NCBI GenBank assembly: GCA_964400875.1
Contig: CAYNWK010000071.1
Span: 1-21,764 of the forward strand
Reading direction: 5' to 3'
Source: CAYNWK01 sp964400875
Lineage (GTDB): Bacteria > Chloroflexota > Anaerolineae > Anaerolineales > UBA4823
Length of the DNA stretch: 21,764 bases
The position numbers were made by a program, and so were the translations under genes. The notes beneath the pieces were generated by a model. It was not told where the DNA came from. It searched no databases and was given only the letters and a program-made list of their open reading frames with translations. Of the stretch, positions 7,817 to 15,305 are shown in pieces. Position 1 is the first letter of the stretch. Each line of letters starts with the position of its first letter.

Positions 7817-9175
7817 ATGAGCTACGCGATTCCCCGCGAAAACCGCGAACGCAAGTATCTGGATGGCCTGGCGAAAAGCGCAGCTTCACCCGCACGATCC
7901 GGCCAATCGTCTTTCACCCAAAAGCTCATCATGATCTGGCTGCTGGGGACGGTAGCCTTGTTGCCGGTGAACGTCGTAAATTTACCTTTGAACACGACCC
8001 CGGTGGATTTTTGGATCTTATTCGCTTTGCCACTCTTGTGGTTCGTGATGCGGCGTGCCCGCCAACCCATCAGCATATCCTACGCGATCGCGATGTGGAT
8101 TATCCTGCTAGCCAGTTTTGCAAGCGCTTTTGCGGCGACGAAACCTTCAAACAGCATCGTGGTGATTTTGAAGGAGATCTACGTATTTCTCTGGTTCGTC
8201 ACCCTGACGGTGGTGCTTTCTAAGTTGAGCGCCCGAGATTTCCATCGCTTAATGAGCGTTTGGACCGGGGTGGTGATCGCCCACGGCCTGCTGATGATCG
8301 CGCAATTCTTATCCCCTGCTTTATGGCAGTCGATTTCAGGTTTAGCCGGAAGGTCAGCCGCTTACGATATTTACCGGCCCTCAGGGTTATTCCTGTGCGA
8401 CACTGCCGGCTGTGCGAACCGGGCGGCTTACTTTCAACTCTTGGGGATTGTCCCCTTGATGCTGGCGGGGTTTACCAGGCGCAGAACGATATCCTTGGGG
8501 TTCCTGTTATTGTTGAGTATTTTGATTACCGGCTCGATGGGCGCGACCCTGGCGTTCTTAATCGGCCTGGCGAGCGCAACTGCAGCGCTCGCGGTGTTTG
8601 GGAAGCGTTGGAACCTGATTACGAAAAACCTGGTGCAGCTGATCGTCGTTGCTGCAGTCCTGGGCGGCATCGCCGCCCTGGCGATCAGCCATAACCAGCG
8701 ATACGAAGAGCACTTCCAGAGCATCATCGTGGGACGGGCCGAACGATCGTCCGGGGGTCGGTTTCATTTGTGGACACGCGGTGTGAACGTGCTGTTGGAC
8801 GGCCGCATCGGGTTGTGGGGGATTGGCCCCAATAATTTCAGGGTGATCGATTGGCAAGGGAAACAGTTACACAATGATTTCCTCGCCTTCCTGGTGGAGC
8901 GCGGGATTTTAGGCGTGGTGGGCCTGGTGGTGCTCGCCCTCAGCGCTATGACCAGGGCGTTCAATTTGCTGCTGCTCAGCCTGAAATCCCTTGAGCGCGC
9001 CCGGCTTGTCGAGGCCGTGTTCCTGGCGGTGGTGGTGGCGACCCTGGTTGAATCGCTCACCCACCAGATATTCCACGACCGCCAGCTGTGGCTGGTGCTG
9101 GCCTTGCTGGAGGCCATGGTGTACAAACGGATGGTTGCCGAGAAAGAAAGGGGATTGCAGTGGCAAGCAAGCTGA
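7817..9175 (+). CDS. Wzy-like polysaccharide polymerase / O-antigen-ligase family protein
   Basis: This is a 452-residue multi-spanning membrane protein. The O-antigen ligase/polymerase signature sits in the large extracytoplasmic loop and following helix: GGRFHLWTRG at 313-322, GIGPNNF at 335-341 and LHNDFLAFLVERG at 351-363. An earlier PSGLFLCDTAGCANRAAYF stretch (188-206) resembles the loop before a central helix, and its two cysteines could pair. Known members join repeat units made on a lipid carrier or transfer glycans to an acceptor. With the neighbouring flippase and Wzc-like gene, a Wzy role is the better reading. The gene starts 1 base after the flippase stop, and its end overlaps the sulfotransferase start by 16 bases. 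ATG 7817 is preceded by TTGAGAT, a weak ribosome-binding site, which fits translational coupling. Confidence 0.85.
   Translation: MSYAIPRENRERKYLDGLAKSAASPARSGQSSFTQKLIMIWLLGTVALLPVNVVNLPLNTTPVDFWILFALPLLWFVMRRARQPISISYAIAMWIILLASFASAFAATKPSNSIVVILKEIYVFLWFVTLTVVLSKLSARDFHRLMSVWTGVVIAHGLLMIAQFLSPALWQSISGLAGRSAAYDIYRPSGLFLCDTAGCANRAAYFQLLGIVPLMLAGFTRRRTISLGFLLLLSILITGSMGATLAFLIGLASATAALAVFGKRWNLITKNLVQLIVVAAVLGGIAALAISHNQRYEEHFQSIIVGRAERSSGGRFHLWTRGVNVLLDGRIGLWGIGPNNFRVIDWQGKQLHNDFLAFLVERGILGVVGLVVLALSAMTRAFNLLLLSLKSLERARLVEAVFLAVVVATLVESLTHQIFHDRQLWLVLALLEAMVYKRMVAEKERGLQWQAS
9147..9153 (+). promoter_or_regulatory. Shine-Dalgarno for the sulfotransferase GTG start
   Basis: AAAGGGG lies 6 bases before the GTG at 9160, inside the end of the polymerase gene. 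It decides the start over the upstream in-frame ATG at 9088. Confidence 0.7.
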
Positions 9176-10131
9176 AACCGCCCATTATCCTGATCGGCAA
9201 CACGCGTTCGGGGGCGACGATGGTGCAGAAGCTCATGGCTGTGCATCCAGCGATCGCCAGCTGGTACGAACCCAACCCCATCTGGCTCTACGCCGATCCC
9301 GGCAGGGCGCACGATGAATTCGACGAGAGCGATGCGACTGTAAGAGTCCAACGCTATCTCCGCAATCAATTTCTCAAATACCAACAGCAGAATGGCAACT
9401 GCACAGTCTTTGAAAAGACGCCCCAAAACATACTGAGGGTTCCCTACGTCCAGGCGATATTCCCCGAGGCGAGGTACCTGTTTATCGTCCGCGACCCGTT
9501 CTCCTTTATCAGTTCTGTTGAGTTCAAATGGCAGAAGACGGTTACCGGCAAGGGCATCTTGCGGCGCTTGAAGTCAACGCCCCTCCTTCACCTCCATCAT
9601 TACGCCAGCCGCTACCTGGTGCAGCAGTACAACAAGCGCATCCTGCGGCGCAAATATTTGAAGATCTGGGGGCCGCGCTACCGGGGCATCCATCAGGATT
9701 TGAAAACTCGGGATCAGCTCACCGTCATCGCCAGGCAATGGGCGGTATGTTCGCGAAGGGCCGAAGAGGAGATCAGCCGGGTATTTGATCAAGGGCAGCT
9801 GCTGAGGCTGCGCTACGAGGATTTTGTGGAAGACCCGGTCGCCGACCTGGAGCGAATTTGCGCACACTGCGGGTTAACGCTGACCGGCGAGATGGTGAGC
9901 GCGGCTAAGGCTTGGGTCAAGTCCGATCGCCAGCACAAATGGCGCCGCTTCGATCCGCGCGAGCTGGCGCGCCTTCTGCCGGAGATCACGGCAGAGATGC
10001 AGCGCCATGGCTACGAGGTTCCAGTGGAGATCGCCCGGGCAGGCGAAGATCGGCGACACGCCCGGGGCGCGCTGGCAGCCCCCTGGAAATGCACAAGGAG
10101 ACGGGGCAATTTGCCTAAGCAGTTTACCTGA
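9160..10131 (+). CDS. PAPS-dependent sulfotransferase
   Basis: A 323-residue soluble protein of the sulfotransferase fold. The 5'-phosphosulfate-binding loop is seen as NTRSGATMV at residues 14-22, following the first beta strand (PPIILIG). EKTP at 85-88 matches the conserved strand after it, and RDPFSFISS at 111-119 is the 3'-phosphate-binding segment. A later RYEDFVEDP motif is typical of the family. The expected reaction is transfer of sulfate from PAPS to an acceptor hydroxyl. Because the two sulfate-activation fusions and a Wzx/Wzy system are in the same locus, the acceptor is inferred to be the exported glycan or its lipid-linked precursor. I chose GTG 9160, giving 323 residues, because AAAGGGG lies 6 bases upstream; a longer frame from 9088 is only overlap with the polymerase gene. 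The last 30 or so residues are basic and low in complexity. Confidence 0.88.
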   Translation: MASKLKPPIILIGNTRSGATMVQKLMAVHPAIASWYEPNPIWLYADPGRAHDEFDESDATVRVQRYLRNQFLKYQQQNGNCTVFEKTPQNILRVPYVQAIFPEARYLFIVRDPFSFISSVEFKWQKTVTGKGILRRLKSTPLLHLHHYASRYLVQQYNKRILRRKYLKIWGPRYRGIHQDLKTRDQLTVIARQWAVCSRRAEEEISRVFDQGQLLRLRYEDFVEDPVADLERICAHCGLTLTGEMVSAAKAWVKSDRQHKWRRFDPRELARLLPEITAEMQRHGYEVPVEIARAGEDRRHARGALAAPWKCTRRRGNLPKQFT

Positions 10132-10140
10132 AGCATTCCC

Positions 10141-10917
10141 ATGCAAATCGAGCTGATCGGCTGCACCAGCGCGGGGAAGAGCCGCCTGACCCAAGAGATC
10201 CTGCAGAAATATTCCAGCAATGGCTTTCACCTGATGACCAGCTATGATTTTGTGCTCAGCTGGGCGCATCTAGGCTGGATCGCAAATCATCGACTCCGCA
10301 TGCTTTTCTTAAACCTCGCCGCCCTGAGTGCATGTTTGCTCACCTGGCGGAAAAACCTGGCGTTCTACCGCTTCGTCCTGGGAGTTATCCGGCGCTTACC
10401 GGCCCAGGTAGGCCCCTACGAAAAAACCAGGATAGCCCGCATCATCGCCCGGAATATGGGGATTTACGAGATCGTTTGCCGCTACGCTTCAGACCGGCAG
10501 GTGATCCTGGCGGACGAGGGTACTTTACACATCGCCCATTACCTGTTCGTCCACATTGCGGTTGAGCCCGAAATGAGCGATCTGGAAAATTTTGTACGCC
10601 TGGTCTCTCTGCCGGACGTGGCCGTCTACCTCAGGCAGCCGGAAGCCGTATTAACCGCCAGGGCCCGAACGAGAAGGCATAGACGGATTCCGGGGAATAC
10701 CGCTGCCCTGGTGAACCGTTTCATCCGGCACGGCTTTGTGGTGTTCGAAAGGCTGACTGCATACTCGAGCCTGGAGGGCAGGCTGCTGGTCGTAAACGGA
10801 CAGGAGGGCATCGAAGCCCGAGGCCAGCCAGAAAACCCTTCGCTGGCTTTAGCGGGGAAGATCATCGCCAGCGGACTGAACCTGTTGAGTCCGGTAACTG
10901 TTGAGGACATAGCTTGA
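10141..10917 (+). CDS. P-loop kinase-like protein of unknown substrate
   Basis: This 258-residue protein opens directly with a Walker A strand and loop (IELIGCTSAGKS, residues 3-14). It then has a possible Walker B or kinase-type acidic motif (VILADEG at 121-127) and an arginine-rich lid-like stretch (RARTRRHRR at 174-182) after a strand AVYLRQP. That order is typical of small-molecule (nucleoside monophosphate kinase-like) P-loop kinases. I do not recognise a named family. A hydrophobic stretch at about 53-68 may be a buried helix. It begins 9 bases after the sulfotransferase and overlaps the next gene by 4 bases (TTGA), so its function is probably linked to the NTase/kinase fusion that follows. 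Possible roles are phosphorylation of a sugar, lipid or nucleotide for the glycan; none is shown by the sequence. Confidence 0.75.
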   Translation: MQIELIGCTSAGKSRLTQEILQKYSSNGFHLMTSYDFVLSWAHLGWIANHRLRMLFLNLAALSACLLTWRKNLAFYRFVLGVIRRLPAQVGPYEKTRIARIIARNMGIYEIVCRYASDRQVILADEGTLHIAHYLFVHIAVEPEMSDLENFVRLVSLPDVAVYLRQPEAVLTARARTRRHRRIPGNTAALVNRFIRHGFVVFERLTAYSSLEGRLLVVNGQEGIEARGQPENPSLALAGKIIASGLNLLSPVTVEDIA

Positions 10918-12410
10918 GTTCCAACCTGGTAGCGCGCCTGGCAGAGGCGCTCAATCGAGTGGGGATCAATTACTGCCATTGGAAGAGCAACATCGACCTG
11001 GCCCGGGCGACTAGTGGGGAGACGGATCTGGATCTTCTGGTTGAGCGGGCGTCTTACCCGGCCATGCTCTCGATCTTGGCCAGCCTGGGGTTTAAATCCG
11101 CCATGGTCAGGCGAGGAGAAAATCCGCCCGGAATCTCCCATTACTATGGCTATGACGCGCCCGCCGATCGGTATATTCACGTCCATCTCTTCAGCCGGAT
11201 CCTGACCGGCGAAAGTTTTTCAAAAAGCCACCTGCTCCCCTTTGATGCGATGCTGCTCCGCAACACGCGCTGCGTCGGCCCGCTACGGGTAGCTTCCAAA
11301 CCGGCCGAACTGGTGCTCTTTACCGTCCGGACGTTCATCAAATACGGTTCGCTGCCGGACGCGGCGCGCCTGTGGAAGGAAACCGAGAAAATAAAAGAAG
11401 AGCTGCGCTGGTTGAGGGACGGCGGGGATTTAAGTACCTCGATCTGCTTGCTGGAGCAATACTGTCCGGTGATCGAGGAACCGCTATTTCTCGCCTGCCT
11501 CGATGCGCTCGAAAAGGATGCCCCGCTGCTCCACAGGGTCTGGCTGGCTCGCAAGGTCAGGAAGCGCATTCAAAATTACGCCAGGCGCTCTACACTGGGA
11601 CGGATCTCCGCCTACGCAAAGTTAGCGTTCGTCCAGGCCCAGCGCAGGCTCGAGGGGAGCAAGGCGAACAAGGTCCTTCAATCCGGTGGGTCGGTCGTTG
11701 CGCTTGTAGGCGCGGATGCCACGGGAAAATCCACGCTGGTCTCGGAGACAGGCCGCTGGCTGGGGGAGAAGTTTGTTGTGAGGGTAATACACGCCGGTAA
11801 ACCGCCCCCATTTTGGGCGACCAGGCCGGTCGATTGGTCCTTGCGGCTGGCGCGCCGCTTCTGGCCCAGGTTGTCAGCGACGGTTAATGAACAGCATCTT
11901 TCGTCCGGAAAGCAGATTAATTCGAAGAATGGGAAGGGACTGACCAGCTTGCTGTTCGCCTTCCGGGCGGTGACCCTGGCCTGGGACCGGAAGAATTTGC
12001 TCCTGAAAGGCCGGCGCGCGGCAGCCAGGGGGAAGATCGTCATCTGCGACCGCTACCCCTCGAACATCATCGGGGCGATGGACAGCCCGCGATTAAGAGC
12101 AACAAACACAGCTAATGGCTGGATCAGCTCGGTTTATAACCGGGCCGCCCGGCTGGAAGGACGCCTGTACGCCCAGATTCCCCCACCGGATATCGCCATC
12201 CGCTTGCAGGTCTCGGTGGAGACTGCCAAAGAGCGCAACCGGGCGCGGCACAAACCAGGCGCAGAGCCGGAGGCTTACATTGAGTCGCGCCACAAACGCG
12301 CTGGAGAATGGCGCCGCACGGACGCCGGTAAGGTGTTCGACGTGAATACGGAGCGGTCGCTGCCAGAAACAATCTGCGAGGTAAAAGAAATCCTCTGGCG
12401 CGCGCTCTAA
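10914..12410 (+). CDS. Nucleotidyltransferase-like / thymidylate-kinase-like fusion
   Basis: A 498-residue protein in two parts. Residues 1-150 look like a minimal nucleotidyltransferase fold: YCHWKSN at 20-26 and SGETDLDLLV at 34-43, matching the G[GS]..DxD pattern, with a later IHVHL strand (88-92) that lacks a clear third acidic residue. Residues 260-498 are a thymidylate-kinase-like P-loop domain: Walker A GADATGKST at 266-274, DRYPSN at 379-384 and a basic lid around KERNRARHK (439-447). Such two-domain proteins occur in polysaccharide loci, as far as I recall, but I know no firm substrate. The TTG start at 10914 overlaps the preceding TGA and has GAGG 7 bases upstream. It is unlikely to be a housekeeping thymidylate kinase because it is far longer and carries the extra domain. 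Confidence 0.78.
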   Translation: MSSNLVARLAEALNRVGINYCHWKSNIDLARATSGETDLDLLVERASYPAMLSILASLGFKSAMVRRGENPPGISHYYGYDAPADRYIHVHLFSRILTGESFSKSHLLPFDAMLLRNTRCVGPLRVASKPAELVLFTVRTFIKYGSLPDAARLWKETEKIKEELRWLRDGGDLSTSICLLEQYCPVIEEPLFLACLDALEKDAPLLHRVWLARKVRKRIQNYARRSTLGRISAYAKLAFVQAQRRLEGSKANKVLQSGGSVVALVGADATGKSTLVSETGRWLGEKFVVRVIHAGKPPPFWATRPVDWSLRLARRFWPRLSATVNEQHLSSGKQINSKNGKGLTSLLFAFRAVTLAWDRKNLLLKGRRAAARGKIVICDRYPSNIIGAMDSPRLRATNTANGWISSVYNRAARLEGRLYAQIPPPDIAIRLQVSVETAKERNRARHKPGAEPEAYIESRHKRAGEWRRTDAGKVFDVNTERSLPETICEVKEILWRAL

Positions 12411-12428
12411 AGGATTTAGGGGTTGCCT

Positions 12429-13628
12429 ATGTACATCGCGCATCTTTCTACGGCGGTTACGCTCAACCAAACCGTGCTCAACAGGATGATCTTCCAGAAA
12501 AAGAACGGGCACCGCGTCGCGGCGCTCTGCCCGGAGGACAGGTGGACGCGGGATATTAAAGCTCGCCAAATCCAGGTCATCGAGGTCCCTTTCATCCGGC
12601 ATAGCTTGCTGCACAGCTTCACGACGGCCGCGCTGCGAACCTACCGGGTTTGCCGCCGGGAGCAGTTTGATGTTGTGCATACGCATACCTTGCTGCCGGG
12701 GATCGCCGGGCGGGTGGCGGCCAGGCTCGCCGGCATCCCGGCCATCGTGCACACCTTTCATTCCTGGCCCCTGCACAAACCCCGCAGCAAAGCGTTCAGG
12801 CTGGCGTATAAGACCCTGGAAGTCCTGGCGGCCCATTTTGCCCACGTGATCCTGTTTCAGAATTGCGACGATCTGCACAGCTGGAACCAGATCCCCGCCA
12901 TGCCCAAGCAAAAGGCCATCTTGATCGGCAACGGAATCGACTGCCAGGCGATCCGCGCGCGAGTCGAACTCGGAGCGCGGGAACGCGTGCGCCGTGAATT
13001 CGGCATCGGGGATGATGTCACGCTGATCGTCATGGTGGCGCGCCTGGAACTCTATAAAGGGCATCTGATGTTGCTGCGAGCCTTGCAACAGCTGCTCGCA
13101 ACCACCGATCACTGCCTCGCGGCACTCTTTGTGGGGAGCGGCAAAGACCGCCCGCTGATCGAAGCGGGCGTCGAGCGCATGGGCTTGCAGAAGGTAGTTC
13201 ACTTGACCGGCTACCGACTGGATGTCCCCGACATTCTAAGCGCCTCGGACATCAGCATCCTGACTTCGCGTTACGAGGGCATCCCGAGAGCGTTGATGGA
13301 ATCGATGGTGCTCGGCGTTCCCGTCATCGCCACCAACGTACCCGGCAGCCGCACCCTGATTCGTTCTGGCGAGAACGGCATGCTCGTAGAACATGAAAAT
13401 GTCCCCGAGCTGGCCGCCGCCATCGGACACCTGATAGAGAATCCGGGCTTCGCCAGCCGGCTGGCAAAGGCCGGGAAGCAAACCATCCTGAGGGAGTATG
13501 ACGAACACCAGGTAGCTTCCCGGGTTGAAGAAATCTACCAGCAGATCCTCGAAACCGGCTTACCGTTGATCCCCGATTGGAACCTGGAAGCCGATTTGGA
13601 AGCGAGTGCTGCTCGCCGTTCGGGCTGA
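12429..13628 (+). CDS. GT4-family glycosyltransferase
   Basis: A 399-residue GT-B-fold enzyme. The N-terminal half carries the acceptor-side strand FDVVHTHTLLPGIAGR (about residues 80-95) and IVHTFHSW; the C-terminal half has the donor-binding VARLELYKGH (Arg205, Lys210) and the EX7E motif EGIPRALME (Glu283, Glu291) followed by GVPVIATNVPG. Family members use nucleotide-sugar donors and retain anomeric configuration. Here it probably adds a sugar to the lipid-linked repeat unit on the cytoplasmic face. I prefer ATG 12429, which has AGGGG at 12418-12422 with a 6-base gap; TTG 12423 would add two residues. It is the only glycosyltransferase seen besides the initiating enzyme, so the locus may use others elsewhere or make a simple repeat unit. 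Confidence 0.9.
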   Translation: MYIAHLSTAVTLNQTVLNRMIFQKKNGHRVAALCPEDRWTRDIKARQIQVIEVPFIRHSLLHSFTTAALRTYRVCRREQFDVVHTHTLLPGIAGRVAARLAGIPAIVHTFHSWPLHKPRSKAFRLAYKTLEVLAAHFAHVILFQNCDDLHSWNQIPAMPKQKAILIGNGIDCQAIRARVELGARERVRREFGIGDDVTLIVMVARLELYKGHLMLLRALQQLLATTDHCLAALFVGSGKDRPLIEAGVERMGLQKVVHLTGYRLDVPDILSASDISILTSRYEGIPRALMESMVLGVPVIATNVPGSRTLIRSGENGMLVEHENVPELAAAIGHLIENPGFASRLAKAGKQTILREYDEHQVASRVEEIYQQILETGLPLIPDWNLEADLEASAARRSG

Positions 13629-13778
13629 AGCAGCGTTACTCGATCGATGGAGGTACGGAGGGGGGTGAAAGGGCGATGCTGGCCAAACATGCCGCTCTCC
13701 AGCGCACCGCGCAATTTTGCTATTCGATGTTGGGGGCTAATCGACTTATCAGATACCTAGTGTTGGGAAGGTAACACG
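13629..13778 (+). other. 150-bp spacer, possible internal promoter region
   Basis: This is the longest gap inside the polysaccharide locus. It holds a purine-rich stretch (13651-13673) and a possible 32-codon ORF. No clear promoter or terminator hairpin was found. GGAAGG at 13766-13771 serves the next gene with a 7-base gap. An internal promoter for the WbaP-like/Wzc-like pair is possible but not shown. Confidence 0.4.
13676..13774 (+). CDS. Possible 32-residue small ORF
   Basis: The ATG at 13676 follows a strong purine tract (GGAGGGGGG at 13657-13665, GAAAGGG just upstream) and is read to a TAA at 13772-13774, four bases before the next gene. The product starts MLAKHAALQRTAQ and is basic and mildly amphipathic. 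It has no recognisable motif. It could be a leader or coupling ORF, or chance. The same frame runs open back into the glycosyltransferase gene, which weakens the case. Confidence 0.25.
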   Translation: MLAKHAALQRTAQFCYSMLGANRLIRYLVLGR

Positions 13779-15269
13779 ATGGACTCCTCTCCCGAACTCA
13801 ACGAAAAAATATTCGCCTTTGAGCGCTTTCTGGAACTCTCTGCTCCAGTGCGCGTGCAGCGCTTCTCTCGCGCCTGGACGCAGCTCCTGCTTGCCTGCGC
13901 CGATCTCTGCAGCACGGTGATGGCGGTCTGGCTCGCTTTTCGCGCCTGTGAACTACTGGATCTGAATTGGGCAAGCAGTGATTACTTTATGCTGCCCCCT
14001 TTGTTGTTGGTTTTTGGCGGCACGTATGCCGTAGTTGGACTGTACCGCTCGCGAGGCGTCAACCAGGTCGAGGAGTTACGTCAACTGTCGATCACGACAA
14101 CCATGATCTTTCTCACCCTGTTGGCTTTTAACGGGTTGGTGGGGGAATCGAGACATCCGCCGGCGATCCTGGTCTTCAGCTGGATGTTTGCAATCGGCTT
14201 GGTTCCCCTGACGAGGCTCGCCGTCCGCCGGCTGGGTTCCAGCGTTGGGCTCTGGGGAGAGCCCGTAGTGGTGATCGGCAGCGGCAAACTGAGCCGCAGG
14301 ATCATCCACTATCTGTTGAAAAACTCATATTACGGGTTGAGGCCCGTGATGGTTGTGGACGGTTTGGTGGACGGCATGGCGGACTCCCGTGCTAAGGAGT
14401 TGCCGATCCCCACGATACCGCTCGAGCGCTGGCTGACGACCTTCACCTCTGGAGCGAACATCGGGGTTCGCACGGCGGTGGTGGTCGCCTCAGATCTGCC
14501 TGCCGCCATCCGGGATTCGTTCACCCGCGGCGAGCATTTGGGCTTTGCCAATATCATCACGGTCTCCCGGCAGTTTAACACCCGCAACGCAGGGCTCGTG
14601 CCGCTCGATTTCGGCGGCGTTTTGGGTTTGGAGGAACGCCACTACGAGCTGAATAACTTCGAAGTCTGGCAAATCCGCATCTTCGATCTGCTCGTGATCC
14701 TCTCCTCGCTCCCGATCCTGGCGCCTCTGGTGCTGCTCATTGCCATCGCCATCAAGCTCGATTCGAAGGGGAGCGTGTTCTACCACCAAAGCCGCATCGG
14801 GAAAAATGGGGCTGCTTTCGAGGTGATCAAGTTCCGCACCATGGTCGAAAACGCTGACGAAGTGCTGGCCAAATTCCTGGAAGAGAATCCGCCCCTGCTT
14901 GAAGAGTGGAAGCTGAACCACAAGCTCAAGGAGGATCCCCGGATCACCCGTACCGGCAGGCTGTTGAGGAAGATCAGCTTTGATGAGCTGCCGCAGATTT
15001 GGAACGTCTTGAAGGGCGAGATGAGCCTGGTGGGGCCGCGCCCGATTGTTACCGACGAGATCGCCCGCTACGGCGAGCGCTACAAATATTACACCCAGGT
15101 CCCTCCGGGGATCACGGGTCTGTGGCAGGTATCGGGCCGCAACGACGTGACTTACGAACAACGGGTGCGCCTGGATGAGTATTACGTGCGCAACCGTTCG
15201 ATCTGGATGAACTTCTATATCCTGGTGAGAACCGCATCAGCAGTTCTTCGGCGGCAAGGAGCTTACTAA
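13779..15269 (+). CDS. WbaP-like polyprenyl-phosphate sugar-1-phosphate transferase
   Basis: A 496-residue initiating enzyme of polysaccharide assembly. Four N-terminal membrane segments (about residues 36-60, 69-89, 104-121 and 127-147) precede a cytoplasmic Rossmann-like domain (VVVIGSGKLSRRI at 163-175). A re-entrant membrane helix lies at 301-325, and the catalytic bacterial sugar transferase domain follows: KFRTM at 351-355, FDELPQIWNVLKGEMSLVGPRP from 401 and PGITGLWQVSGR at 443-454. The family transfers a hexose-1-phosphate from UDP-sugar to undecaprenyl phosphate. Length and N-terminal architecture match the long WbaP/Gal-1-P or Glc-1-P class; the sugar cannot be told from sequence. 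ATG 13779 follows GGAAGG by 7 bases. The Wzc-like gene begins 36 bases downstream. Confidence 0.92.
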   Translation: MDSSPELNEKIFAFERFLELSAPVRVQRFSRAWTQLLLACADLCSTVMAVWLAFRACELLDLNWASSDYFMLPPLLLVFGGTYAVVGLYRSRGVNQVEELRQLSITTTMIFLTLLAFNGLVGESRHPPAILVFSWMFAIGLVPLTRLAVRRLGSSVGLWGEPVVVIGSGKLSRRIIHYLLKNSYYGLRPVMVVDGLVDGMADSRAKELPIPTIPLERWLTTFTSGANIGVRTAVVVASDLPAAIRDSFTRGEHLGFANIITVSRQFNTRNAGLVPLDFGGVLGLEERHYELNNFEVWQIRIFDLLVILSSLPILAPLVLLIAIAIKLDSKGSVFYHQSRIGKNGAAFEVIKFRTMVENADEVLAKFLEENPPLLEEWKLNHKLKEDPRITRTGRLLRKISFDELPQIWNVLKGEMSLVGPRPIVTDEIARYGERYKYYTQVPPGITGLWQVSGRNDVTYEQRVRLDEYYVRNRSIWMNFYILVRTASAVLRRQGAY

Positions 15270-15295
15270 TCAACAGTATAGCCTTTCGTTCAAGT

Positions 15296-15301
15296 GGAGG
15301 G
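15296..15301 (+). promoter_or_regulatory. Shine-Dalgarno that decides the Wzc-like start
   Basis: GGAGGG lies 4 bases before GTG 15306. It overlaps the alternative GTG at 15294, which therefore cannot use it. This favours VDDFIDLRRLF as the N-terminus. Confidence 0.7.
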
Positions 15302-15305
15302 AAAT

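Noticed and set aside
9088..9159. N-terminal extension of the sulfotransferase from ATG 9088
   Set aside because: It overlaps the polymerase end by a further 72 bases, has no family similarity, and GTG 9160 has a good ribosome-binding site.
12093..13202. Minus-strand ORF of 369 codons
   Set aside because: Lies opposite the kinase fusion and GT4 genes, has no recognisable motif, and such open frames are common in GC-rich DNA.
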